From Nemertoderma westbladi (lineage: Eukaryota > Xenacoelomorpha > Nemertodermatida > Nemertodermatidae): DNA of 64,000 nt. The DNA is taken from NCBI GenBank assembly GCA_032718475.1, contig JAUCBJ010007126.1:1-64000 (forward strand), given 5' to 3'. Position numbers and translations under genes: made by a program. Positions 33,660 to 44,895 of the stretch are shown here, in pieces. Position 1 is the first letter of the stretch; each line of letters begins with the position of its first letter. The notes beneath the pieces were generated by a model. It was given only the letters and a program-made list of their open reading frames with translations. It ran no database searches and had not been told where the DNA came from.

Positions 33660-33845
33660 TCAATAGCAACCGTAAGGTAGCTTACCACCTATAACAAATC
33701 AATTGGAAAGATGCAGTAGCCTATGGGGTGTAGTGGTTAGCCTACCTGAACGTTTATCGGGAGACGCGGGTTCAATCCCCACTGGTGGCGAATTCATTTT
33801 TTCCGTTCCATTTGCTATAGAGTTGGATCATCCTAAGTCCTGTTT
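33660..33845 (+). repeat. tRNA-like SINE unit, right copy
   Basis: Plus-strand A-box-like TGGGGTGTAGTGGTTAGCCT and B-box GGTTCAATCCCCACTGGTGG. It is the inverse of the left copy with about 10% visible differences. It is flanked by the inverted words AAGTAATTTAAA and TTTAAATTACTT. Confidence 0.7.
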
Positions 33846-33870
33846 AAATTACTTAATAATAAATAGGAAC

Positions 33871-34939
33871 TTCAGCAGAGTTGAACAAGTTTGACTCTTC
33901 AATATAATTCTGACTATATAAATATATTGATATTGATGGCCAGCTGTACTTCCATGACATTTAATTAATAGTAAATAGTATTAATAGTTATAGTTCTAAT
34001 AAAATATTAATGATCTATCTTATTATTGTGTACGTGTTTTTATTAAGGCAAATCAGAATGGTAATTAACAAATAGATTTATAAAATAGTAGACAGTGTAA
34101 TATATACATAAGCAGAGGATTTTATTCTTGTACGGTTAGTTTTCGATATCGGTAAATAGGTTAGGTACATTTATTTTGGGTTATTTAGGTTAGGTTATTT
34201 AGGTACAAGTTTTATTGATAGAAAGTTATGTGGAAAAGCCTGTGGATGTCCTGTTTCTCATAATCTAAGATTATATTTCTTTTCCATAGATTTCTGTCTT
34301 GGAAAGAAAGGTATTACTTTTTAGTAGAAGAGGGGTGTCGCCAAATTTAAACATTAATTTGTAAATAAGTATATAAAAAATGACACATTTAATTCCTTAT
34401 AAGGGAAATGAGTTTCTTTTATATAGTATACTATATATCTTTGTTACAACATGTTTGATATTAGGTGGATTGCAAACATGGATTTTACAATAAGAAACAG
34501 CCAATAGCAGGATGCTGTCTGTGTATTACCAACGCCAGGTAAAGCTGTATCTAGTAATGAGAACCAATGAAGTTCATCTGTTTTTAAAGCACTATGCTCT
34601 ATAGTGAACTCAGAACAACAGTATATCAGGAATAATAACAAATTGGATATAATCTTTTTTGTGTTCTACAATGTACATTTCTATAACAAGATGCAGATTC
34701 GAAAACATACATCGGCCAAAACACCACTACAATGCATTCATTGCTGGTTCCCTGCAACACAAAATCTCCACAGGCCGAGATAAGTTCGATTTTGTATTTT
34801 CCAAATTAATCTGCATAATTTATTTATAAGCTAACCAGAGACAACAGATCGATAACGATAAGGAACCGCCCTTTTATGCAGCCAGTTATCTTAATGCGAA
34901 TGAATTACAGCATATTTCCATTCAGATTTTCACCAGACG
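33871..34939. other. no gene seen
   Basis: AT-rich with a short TTAGGTTA-type repeat at about 34170-34205. Nothing supportable. Confidence 0.45.
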
Positions 34940-36666
34940 CTACTACTACTACTACTAGTATCGGCATGCTGCATTGCAGCTGCATTTTTAAGAATGCTGT
35001 GCCGGCTTGTTGACAAAATTGCGCCGCCACAACTCCCTATCACCCATGACATTTGATAGATCATCCGCATCTTCAAGGCCAGTGTCATTTAAGATGCGTC
35101 TCAAGAAAGTCATGGGCTGTCCACCATGCTTATTCACTCCATGAGGCTGCCAAAGTACAAGATTATGCACTGGCTGGTCCTCACGGCGAAAGCAATGTCC
35201 TGCAAAGCGGAGGCGATTTTGTTCTAGTGACAAGCTTGGGGGAACCAATGAGACACCTCCAATGTTATATAGTGTCTGGTTGGAGATGTGTGCATTGTAC
35301 TTGAAACAATGAACCCGGCGTAGCATTCTTGTGAATGTGCCATCCAGAGATTTGGTGTCCTCAGCAGTTAGAGCCCAGCATGGACCCCCATAGAGGAGTA
35401 CTGGAACTACTGCTGCTCTAAATAATCGGACCTTAAGTTTCCGATTAATTCTCGGTGACTTCCAAATCCTGGAAAGCCTATTCAAGGCTGCCCCTTCCCC
35501 TTACGTATTCGAAGGTCCTCACCTGACTTCCGGATCCATGATCCCAGGTAACAAAAGTCGTCCACAAACCATCCTTTGAGCTTATGCTCATCTGATCAGA
35601 GACTTGCTGAGAACTTTCAAAGTTAACTGTCAAAATTTTTGTCTTTCTGGAGTTAATAAAAAGACCAACACTAGAAGCAGCATGTTCTAATGAGCTGAGG
35701 AGCCGTTGGGCTCCCTCTAGTGATTCTGAGAGTACTCCTAAGTCATCAGCAAAGTGTAGATCAGTTAGGTACTTGGCAGGATTTCCTCGACTTCTGGATC
35801 CAGTAGGTGGAGTTATCATTACCCCATCATCATTATGATGATCTAAGGACATGCGTAGAACATAGTCAACCACAATTATGAACAAGAATGGTGCAAGTGT
35901 GTCTGTCTCCCTGGAGGACGCCCCATAACACTTCAAATGGTTCTGTGTCACCATCAACAGTAGACACAAATGTTGTCGAACCATTGTATACTGATCTGAT
36001 TGCTGCAATAATTTCATCAGGAATCCCATATAATGAAAGTATGCTGAACATACGTGAGCGGGAGACTGAATCAAAGGCCTTGAAGAAGTCAACAAAGATA
36101 ACAGCCAGATGCCTGTCTTTCTTTTTTGATAACTCTTCAATTATCCTTCTAAGTGCCAAAATGGGTTCCATGGTCCCACGACCTTTACGGAACCCATTCT
36201 GACTTCCACGGAGCAGTCTCTCAATGGGATCCCTGATGCGATTTAATAGAATTCTATTGTATAGCTTTGCAGCAATCGAGATCATTGAGATTCCCCGAAA
36301 AGAACCATAGAGTGTTAGGTTGCCCTTCTTGGGAACTGGCACCAACTTATTTGTTTTAATTTCTTGTGGGACACTTGTTGTTCGGTACATGTCTACTATG
36401 ATGGGATAGATGAGCTTTAAACACTCAGGTATTTTAAAGACCTCAGGGGGAACACCATCTACTGCACTGGCACGATTGGTCTTAATGCTCTTTGCAGCAG
36501 CCTTCACTTCTGCAAAGGAGATATCGCCAATGGGAATATCTGGGAGTACAGACTCAGACACTTTTACTTCTATAAAGTTATCAGGCAATACCCTGTCATT
36601 ATTGAGGAGCTTTTCAAAGTGGGCCTTCCAACCACTGAGGCGATCCATACCAGACGCGGATATCAT
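34940..36666 (-). pseudogene. RTE-like LINE: RT and C-terminal domain, best copy in the window
   Basis: On the minus strand, in order: linker LSGWKAHFEKLLNNDRV; RT motifs ASAVDGVPPEVFK, LYGSFRGISMISIAAKLYNR, GSQNGFRKGRGTMEPI, AVIFVDFFKAFDSVSRSRMF and EVLWGVLQGD. After a frameshift near 35905 come DTLAPFLFIIVVDYV and the catalytic LHFADDLGVLSES; after another near 35560, the C-terminal domain (34988-35485) also seen at 20 and 25 kb. It ends in (CTA)n, the complement of the family's (TAG)n tail. The frameshifts kill it, but the domains are complete. Its 5' end at 36666 meets an inverted 5' half of the same family. Confidence 0.9.
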
Positions 36667-36730
36667 ATTGCCTCACAGCACACCGTTGTGGCTCGTGTCA
36701 ATGAATAGTCAGAATGTTATATATTAACAG

Positions 36731-39440
36731 GTCAGGTAGGGTATTCAGGTCATTGATTAAGAAAACTTCCCACCTACATGCAGCATAAAGGAGGTGCCAC
36801 CTGTGGCTGCATAGACCCTCTTACTAGGGCAAATCTGGTTCTCTAACTAGGACCCCCTTCGTTCTGGGATAAGGACGCCCTTGGTCCTGGATTAAGGACC
36901 CATATACTTGGCTGCAGGGCTATATGGCCTGGCCAGGCAGATGGTGATCTACCATGGCTGGTCAGGAGTAGAGTGTTCTCATGTCCAATTTGAGTTCACT
37001 TCACTGCGACCTGCTACTGGCAGAGGTTTACATGGCATATCCTAGCAGATGAGCTGTATTGCCAATGGTGGCTCATGTGCATCATAGTAGGTATGGGTGA
37101 TGGGCCTCATATCTGACTCCACTGCGACAACCACCCTGTGGAATGGCAAACCAGGGTGTGGTATTATTCGGCAAAAAAGCACACCCAACCCCCACTATGG
37201 ATTACAATAGTAATGCTGAGGTCTGGCACTAGAGCCAGCGGAATTTCCAGATATAATTGGCCTCACAGGCGTCAGTTATCTCCTGACTGAGCAGCCAACA
37301 ATTCCGTGAGTCCATTTCCTAATGACCTTCCTGGCCCAAACCCTGTCTGCCTTGGCAGATAAGCTTTCTCTTAGCGTAGTGGGTATTCAAGAGCAAGACT
37401 GGACATACTGATGAGTTTCTGATTAAGGACATGTGGGGTGGTTGGTGAATTGCCACTTCCCATGTTCTGAAATAATGGCTAAGATGATTCCTAAAATGGT
37501 TCTGATTGTGTGCTATTCTCCAAAAAGTGTTGCCCCAGTAGAGGAATCCCCAGTGGGAATTTTCTACCACAATCTACAAGCAGCTTCTGATAAAGTGGAT
37601 CAGCATGCATCCAAACATTCCAGGGAGACTTTAATGCAAGTGTGCATCAATCAACTACATCGCCCTGGGTCTATAGCAATAGTGTTAACCGATTAACATT
37701 ATCATCAATTAACATTATATTTTAACAGCAACAACATTATAAATAAATATCAATCGGGATTTAGATCTGGCTACTTTACAGATACTAGTCTAATGTTTGT
37801 TGACAACTTAATCAGGGATGCTATTGAAAATGGATGTTTAACTGGAATGTGTTATTCGACTTCAGCAAAGCATTTGACACAATCAATCATTCTCTCCTAA
37901 TCCAGAAGTTTAAACTGTTGGGTTTCTCTGATCTAGCTAGCTACACAATGGTTGACTTCATATATATCTGGGCGGAAACAATTTGTCTGTCTTAATGGTA
38001 CGTCCTCAAAACCGTTGAATGTCAACTACAGTTTTCCCCAGGGGTGTCTATCTTGGATCCTGATCTCTACACAGGAAATACAAATGATTATCCCCAAGCT
38101 ATCAATATTATGGCTCCAATGTTTGCTGATATGATACAAATCTTATTCTTTCTGCTCCAGATGCTGAATCAATATCACAATCATTATCCGAGAATATGGA
38201 ACGAACATTCAGTTGGTGTATGGAAAATCGACTGAGCATAAACCTCAAGAAACTAAATTAATTTGTTTTGGAACCCACCAGCGGCTTGCAAGAGTGTTGG
38301 AACTCAGAGTTATGTGCAATGGGACGGTCCCTCCCAAGGAAAATGTAGTAACGTACCTGGACTCTGAACTCGATGAAAACATTCAAACATAAATTAAAAA
38401 ATCATTATATGGACAAAATACGTGCCGAGGAAGTTTCTTTATACACCTAATTGAGGAGTCCCTTAAATATACTATTTTAATCAGCAGCAACTATCATTTA
38501 GTACTAATTGATTTTATTTAATAACTAAATTTTATTAATTTATCAACCCTAATTAAAATTTTGTAACCCTAACCTAATCTAAGACACTAGTCTGACAGAA
38601 GTAATTAATTATCGAGTGACTTTCTTACTCTCTTTATTTTAAACTACCCATTCAAATTTCCAAACTACCATTAATCGCAATGAATATCTTTATAATTAAT
38701 TTGCGTCCAAACATTTACATTTTACTTTTAACCTCTGAGTCATCTCATTAATCATTTTAAAACCATGTGTCCGATCATTATCATGAACCTTTTTGTTGTA
38801 CTAATCTTAACTTTTATCCATTTTTATCAATTAATATATAAATATCAATTAAACAATATTTAACCAATGCTATTTTAAATGCATTTTTACCAATGACTGA
38901 CTACCTTATTACTTTTAGTTAGAGGATCCCCATGAAAATGAGACTCAGTCTCTTGTGGCTATCCTCGGCCGCCAAATAGTACATAGATTGCACTATCTTT
39001 ATAGTTTAATGTGTAATTCCAGTTTGTGTAAATGTTTAAATATCGTACAGTAGGCCTACTGCAACTAGTATATTATATATTTTGTAACTGGTATTTTAAA
39101 CTGTTGTACATTTTTAGTGTTGTTCTTGTTGTATGTATCATATACTTGTATTTTATCTATCATTTGGCGCCAATAAACAAGTTCAAGTTCAGTTCACCTA
39201 CATCGCCCTGGGTATATAGCGATATAGTGTTAAAACCAAAATTCCGTTCATCTTCAGGATTTCATCTCTAGAAATGGATTGTTTTCGGCTGGAACCCAGT
39301 TTAAAAAGCAAACTGGAAAGCTATGGACTCATAGTGGACTCAGTGGTCACAAGTCCCAGAGACTATATTATGTTTTGTGGGTATACAGGAGCTCTATACA
39401 AAATTGTTATGCATTTACACTTCGACTCTTCTCCAGTGAT
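36731..39440 (+). pseudogene. RTE-like LINE: inverted 5' half (5'UTR plus endonuclease), interrupted
   Basis: 36731-37200 matches the 5'UTR of the copy at 62158-62641. An ATGGATTAC start at about 37199 is followed by a decayed endonuclease ORF with internal deletions to 37690, which resumes at 39196-39440 (GNGLFSAGTQF-equivalent region to the SSDHR end). The interruption is another LINE (37691-39195). It lies head-to-head with the 3' half of the same family at 34940-36666, as expected from twin priming. Confidence 0.85.
37691..39195 (+). mobile_element. CR1/L2-like LINE inserted into the RTE-like LINE
   Basis: The insertion carries RT blocks on the plus strand (NIINKYQSGFRSGYFTDTSL at about 37736; SAKHLTQSI, the frame-shifted F-S-K-A-F-D-T block, at about 37865; SGRKQFVCLNGTSSKPLNV at about 37966) and a 3'UTR with GGATCCCCATGAAAATGAGA near 38922. 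The tail is GCCAATAAACAAGTTCAAGT. Flanking it, about 37-40 bp of the host LINE (CTACATCGCCCTGGGT onward) is present twice, at 37654-37690 and 39196-39237, a long target duplication. The RT is damaged and lacks its 5' part. Confidence 0.8.
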
Positions 39441-39789
39441 AATTGATATTTATTTCTTTCTGCTGGTTACATATACAAATTTTAACAAATACATATTAAC
39501 AACATTAACCAATAAAATTTAACCAATATTAAAAAAAAAAAATGATAGTGTGAGACGACCACCACAGAAGACTAATAGCCAGGCTAGTGCCGTCTTGCTG
39601 TGGTGGCCAGAACCAACAGGGGGGGGGGAGGGGTGCCTGGAATTTCGAATGTAGGCCTATATTACCGAACACATACGCGTATGTATAGTGTAACGTAAAT
39701 CAAACAGTTTAACTTCATTGTGGTTCGCATATATTTTAATTATAATTATTGGGATTATTACCTTTATTTTTGTATGATTGAATATTAAA
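39441..39789. other. spacer with poly-A and poly-G tracts
   Basis: A run of A at about 39531-39542 and GGGGGGGGGAGGGG near 39620. No gene seen. Confidence 0.45.
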
Positions 39790-39874
39790 ATTAACGGTAA
39801 ATGTTATAGCTCTGAAAATAAGTGGTTTTTTAAGTTTGACGTAAAAGACGATTTTGATTTTTTATTGCGTATCT

Positions 39875-41454
39875 CTAGTGGCACAGAATTCCAGATCGAG
39901 GGTCCTCGAAAACTCCTGATCTCTGTGAGGAAGTTAGGTGACATAGTGGTATTGAGAAGTTGCCATGGGAAGTGCTGCGGGTAAGGTAGTTGTGGACTGA
40001 AGAACGTTTTTGGAATAGTTTACCGAGGGTGGAATTTGGGCTTATGGTTTTCGAATAAATATCGTATATGAAGGTGCAAACTGATAGTTCATAGAGTGTG
40101 TTAAGTGGTAAAATATTTAATTGTTTGTAAATGGGAATTGATGACGATCTGTCATACATCGTAAAATACAGCGTAAAAGTAATAGTAATGTAATACAGCG
40201 TAAAAGTTTATTGATTTTTGTACGTGGTTTCAGTGTGGTGGAATGTGTGCTACCCCATACCAGGATCCCATAATTAACGTAGGGATGGATCAATGAAAAG
40301 TATAAGTATATGTCTGAGTATATGTAGAGGAAATATGTGCCTAAGTTTATAGAAAATTCCGCTGGATTTAGAAATTTTTTTGAGTACCTGATTTATATGT
40401 GTTTTCCACTTTAGTTTTGAATCTATCCAAATGCCTAAGTAATTTTGTGTTGTCTGTCTGTTTGATATCGGTGTTGTTAATTTTAAGTTGTAATCTGTTG
40501 TTATCGGTGGTAGTAGGAATAGGAAGGTTAGTAAATATGGTGTACTCAGTTTTCTTCAGGTTTAGTAATAGTTTATTTTCACGTAACCAGTCGCCGATTT
40601 TAGTTAATTCACTGTTTGTACTAGATATTAATGAGTGGATATCACGATGTGAGTTGAGTAGAGTTGTGTCGTCAGCGAAAAGTGTACTAAGTAAGTTTGT
40701 TGCTTTGGGTAAGTCATTAATAAAAAATGAGAAATAGTATGGGAGAGGACCGATCCCTGGGGGACACCACAAATGATAGGGTAATAAAGTTGAATTAATG
40801 CCGTCGATGGAGACAAATTGTTTGCGATTATAGAGGAAACTAAAAATAAGTTGAAGGGGAAAGCCTCTGATACCATAGGTCTCAAGCTTATTAATAAGGA
40901 TTTTGTGGTCTATGGTATCAAAGGCCTTTTTAAGGTCAATGTATAAGGCGCATGTTGAATGATGGCAATCAAACATAGAGTTAATTTTTTCCGTTATAGA
41001 TAGTAGTGCGTGAGAGGTGGTTGTTTTTGGTCTAAAGCCGTATTGAGATTCTGTAATTATGGAGTATTTGTTTAAGTAGGATTGTAATTGTTCATTAATT
41101 AATTGTTCTAGAATTTTGCTTAGTACTGGTAGTAATGATATAGGACGGTAATTATTCGGGTCGGTAGGATCGTTTGATTAATGTAAAAGAATTCACTCTA
41201 GTATTTGAAATATGGCGTTGGGGGGATCGGGGTGTGCAAGTCAGTAAGGTACTTTGGAGTTTAGTTCCAATGGTTGAAAAGTGTTCGTCGAATATTTCTG
41301 TAATTTGAGTTGGGTCTGATACAATTTGTGCGGAGGTATTCGTGTTTATAATAAGTTTTTTGGGTGATGATTTAGAAGTTGTTTTGTGGAGTACAGTATT
41401 AATTATCGACCAAGTTTTGCGGGAAATTGTAATGTTGTTATCAAATTGTTGCAT
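39875..41454 (-). pseudogene. LINE ORF2: linker, RT and C-terminal region
   Basis: Minus-strand blocks, in order: a post-endonuclease linker (ITISRKTWSIINTVLHKTTS and IFDEHFSTIGTKLQ, 41152-41454); RT with LYIDLKKAFDTIDHKILINK, SFLYNRKQFVSIDG, a damaged PQG box (PPGIGPLPYYFSFFINDLP), the catalytic STLFADDTTLL and KIGDWLRENKLLLNLKKTEY (40368-40976); and a C-terminal part ending in the H-N-Y-x-T-R motif (SVHNYLTRSTSHGNF, 39875-40159). The order and motifs fit the CR1/Jockey group. Stops separate the blocks. Confidence 0.85.
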
Positions 41455-41543
41455 ATAATATTTTTTTTCGGCAATTTTTAAGGTTTTTGTGAGATGATTA
41501 CGATAGTTGGTAAAACATTTACGGTTGGTTTCAGTTCGGTTTT

Positions 41544-42480
41544 TTAAATAGTTCCTGTATAATTTGTATTTAGTTTTGATTGATTTGAGTAGACTTTCAG
41601 TGATCCATGCTTTGAGGGGCCGAGTTTTGTGTGTATATGATTTTGAAGGGATATGAGAGGAGCAAATGTTGGTGAGATTATCGTAAAAACAGTCAAACTT
41701 TGAGGTGATGGGTATTGATTTATCGGTGTAGGACCAGTTGGAGGGTTTATTAATGTCACGAAGGAAAGAAGATTTATCAAGTTTTGAATAGTCGAAAGTG
41801 GGGCGTGGTTTAGGTGCATTGAAAATACAGCTAAATTTTTGTAAAATGATAAATGTTGCGTGGTGATCTGAATCACCTATTTTTCAGTTAAAAGTACCCG
41901 CATAGGAAACTGAGGTGGGTTATATTGGTAATTATGTGGTCTATCAGTGTTTCTGAGTTACGTTTTGGGTCAATTCGAGTGGCATGGTTTATAAGGTTTA
42001 TATAACTTTTCTGTATTTGGTTGTTGTTTGTTTTCAGTAGGTCAATGTTGATGTCTCCTGTAATAATGGTGTTTAGGTTATTTTCTGTTAGTTTGGTTAA
42101 AGTAGAGTCCAGTAGAGCGATGTAGTCGGTGGGTGTGACGGAGTCTGTGCGGTAGATGGTGCCAATAACAAGCGATTTTGAACGCGGGCGGGCAATTTTT
42201 ATCCATGAATTTTCGAGACCAGGGATTTGGAACTCTGCACATTCAGACACCGCTAGAGATTCACTAACATAAATGGCGGTTCCTCCACGTCTAGAATTTC
42301 CTGTTGATCGGTTATGAACAATTGGAAGATGGTAACCATCAATTTTAAAAAAATGGAGACGAGTATCTTCGTTGAAAAATGTTTCGGTGAATGTCAGAAC
42401 TTCAAATTTGTAATTTAAACTATTTAAAAAGAGATTTATTGCGTCAAAATTAAAAGATAAGCTAAAACAATTTAGGTGGA
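41544..42480 (-). pseudogene. LINE ORF2: endonuclease domain
   Basis: Minus strand: NCFSLSFNFDAINLFLNSLN, then VLTFTETFFNEDTRLHFFKI (E of the active site), RRGGTAIYVSESLAV, LVIGTIYRTDS, NTIITGDINIDLL (G-D-x-N) and SETLIDHIITN (D-H). The final S-D-H appears as GDSDHHATFIILQKF-like sequence near 41850 after a frame change. It continues into 41544-41876, a linker with FYDNLTNIC-like and KHGSLKVYSNQSKLNTNYTG sequence. A good but broken APE-type endonuclease from the same LINE as the RT at 40-41 kb. Confidence 0.75.
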
Positions 42481-42584
42481 AAACTGAAAAGGGTTGCTTT
42501 TTTGAGTCCGCAAAATCGATTTGAAAAGTTTGGGGAGTGTATGAACCTTTGTCAAAGCTGTATTGCCGGGGGCTTTTTATCTAG

Positions 42585-42920
42585 TCAGTGGTATATGTTT
42601 ACGTGGCTGAAGGGGATTTCTAATTTGGATGTTAAACCCTCGACAATTGATTGGAAGTCGTCCCGTGTTTTCTCTGTCTCAGGAACGCCGTGGATTAATA
42701 TATTATGCCTGGGAACATATTGTTCAAAGGAGTCATTTTGCGTTCGTAGACGTTCGTTTTCTGTGCGTAGATCTTCGATTTCTTTGGTTAGCTTGGGGAT
42801 AGAGCACGTTTGCGATTTTAGAACCTGGAGGTCCTCCTGTATCTCGTCAAGAACATTAAGTTTCTCGAGTTTCCCCATTATTGTGTCTCTAGCATCTTTC
42901 CATGCGGTGGGAGTGCCCAT
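42585..42920 (-). pseudogene. LINE ORF1: coiled coil plus RRM-like start
   Basis: The minus strand encodes a heptad-rich stretch (IPKLTKEIEDLRTENERLRT) followed by RHNILIHGVPETEKTRDDFQ, the typical opening of the RRM-like nucleic-acid binding domain in ORF1 proteins. It stops after about 110 residues and is in register with the ORF2 relic downstream. Together 39.8-42.9 kb is one nearly full-length, decayed LINE. Confidence 0.75.
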
Positions 42921-43094
42921 TGTGATGTGAAGTAATTTTTGTTTAGCTGACAGAGTTTGTTTGATTGTAGCTGATAATGACAGAAAAACTGTCTGATACT
43001 CGATGTAAAGTCTGAAAAGACCTACTGGTACCTATTACAATACTAACTACCGGTACCTGAACATGCTGACAGGTGGCAAAGATGTCATATATGG

Positions 43095-43624
43095 AAGCAT
43101 TCACAGAAGCAGTTAAGTTAGCAGCTGCAGAAACAGTTCCTGCACACTCTCGAAACAGAAAAAGGCCCCTGGACTGACCACAACATTCTAAAGCATCGAA
43201 ATGACCTCTATAAGGCGCAGAAAGAGTCCCGACTAATGCAGACTACAGTGGCCAAGAATGCAGTTAAGGCTGCATCTAGGTCCCTGAACAAGCAGTTAAT
43301 CTACAGGAGCTTATAAACCAACATGTTGATGTCATCAATGATGCTGATGACAGCAGGCAATGATCCCAGGCATGCAAATCGGACTTGCTGACTGGGTAGA
43401 AAAGCCAACCAACCACCAAGGTTAAGGCAGAATCACCAGCCAATCGCCTCAATGGTTGGAAGGCCCACTTTGAAAAGCTCCTCAATAATGACAGGGTATT
43501 TATTGCCTGTTAACTTTTAGAAGTAAAACTATCTGAGTCTGTGTACTCCCAGATATTCCCATTGGCGATATCTCCTTTGCTGAAGTGAAGGCTGCTGCAA
43601 AGAGCATTAAGACCAATTGTGCCA
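43095..43624 (+). pseudogene. RTE-like LINE fragment (endonuclease-RT linker)
   Basis: Nucleotide match to the region that ends the window (AAGCAGTTAAGTTAGCAGCT, AAGGCGCAGAAAGAGTCCCG) and onward into the RT linker (CTCAATGGTTGGAAGGCCCA, also at 36650 on the minus strand). Many indels. It supplies the part of the family missing between the two halves at 35-39 kb. It is cut off at 43624 by the MITE that follows. Confidence 0.85.
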
Positions 43625-43628
43625 CATC

Positions 43629-44124
43629 ACAAACCCGTATAATGCAAGTAACAAGATAAGACAATCAATTGACATATTTTATGGATTTCAAAGATGTCTC
43701 GTTAGATTTCCATTCATTCTATTGAATTCAGAAACCCCATAAACCTGTAAAATAAGTTGCCACATTCTATTGGCACCCGCCGAAAAAAACAAGTTTGAAA
43801 TTTCTAGCATATTTTATATGTATTTCATCGAATTGCAAACACCTAAAAACCGATGTAACTCAAAAAATAGTGGTGTTACAAATCATATTTCAGGAAAAGT
43901 AATTTTCAAAAAAACGTCTCAAAAACAGTGCTAAATTAGGTTTAAAAAATGGTGCTATAACTCGAAAAGTTCTCAATATTCTTAAAAACTGTTTTCACTA
44001 CTAAGAAAGCAATAGATTTTTAGGAAAAGTCATAAAATTGCAGATTCCCAACTGCATTTGTTTCATAAAAAGAAAAATCTACGGGGGTCATATTAACACC
44101 TCCCCCCGGGTTTAATAGGGTTAA
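43629..44124 (+). mobile_element. TTAA-type MITE, left-truncated copy
   Basis: Matches 57953-58341 in the same orientation (CACAAACCCGTATAA, ATAGATTTTTAGGAAAAGTC, CCCGGGTTTAATAGGGTTAA). The right end ...AATAGGG-TTAA is present at 44113-44124; the left end is missing. Noncoding. Confidence 0.85.
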
Positions 44125-44667
44125 GGATGCAAAGTAGATAGCTGCCCCCCTGGAACTTCCTTCAAAGCATTCATGCAGAAATTAAATCTCATAGCCATTT
44201 TGTTGGGTTAGAAACTGTTAGCGGAATATTAACCACAGTGGAAGCATTTCCACTACTCATTCCCATCTACCCCAGTAGTATAGCTAACTCCCAATTTAAA
44301 ATAAACAATATCCCCAAATTAATCAACATTATTAATAAGGCCAAGTGGTTTCAACAATTACAGACCAAGATAATTTTGTTTTCGTAACATATTATTAGTG
44401 CAATCAATCGGCAAGCTTATCAACCTCTCCATTCTCAACTTTTATCAGCCATAATCGAACCAGAATTATAGTTATCCCACTAAATTTCACCTTCTTCACC
44501 TTTGTCCTATATATTGTACATTCTTCACCCTTATCATTCAGTTATCAATTACTGTGTTTGGTGTCATTACGGTAGGTCTACTTATCAGGCATTATTGTAG
44601 ACTTATCAGGCTCCATTGTTGTACTTTATTTTGACGTTGGCTGGATCTGTGGTGCTATAGGATATAT

Positions 44668-44895
44668 AGAATATTACATAGGAAATATCGGAAACTTAAG
44701 GTTTGATTATTTAGAGCAGCATTAGAACCACTACTCCTATGAGTCCATGCTGGGCTCTAACTGCTGAGGACACCAAATCTCTGATGGCACACAAGAATGC
44801 TGCATTGGCTTCTGTGTAAAGTACAAAACACATATCCAACCAACCACTATATAACATTGTAGGTGTTTCATTGTTCCCCCAAAGCTTGATTCTTT
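44668..44895 (+). pseudogene. degenerate C-terminal piece of the RTE-like LINE
   Basis: Nucleotide match to the family (TCGGAAACTTAAGGT, GGGCTCTAACTGCTGAGGAC, ACTATATAACATTG). Small deletions destroy the frame. Confidence 0.8.

Larger units (their letters stand above)
31745..33870. mobile_element. palindromic composite: inverted SINE-like arms and inverted minisatellites
   Basis: A 190-bp tRNA-related unit occurs at about 31810-31985 (one orientation) and 33660-33845 (inverted). The same phrase ATTGTTTATATGTTTTAACA runs directly at about 31758 and 33607. Between the arms lie two minisatellites in opposite orientations (32008-32440 and 32851-33510) around a 400-bp AT-rich core. The layout recalls a non-autonomous DNA transposon with long inverted ends, but I could not identify a clean target duplication. 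The long ORFs (IFFNTRYFYSRYF) are minisatellite translations. Confidence 0.7.
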
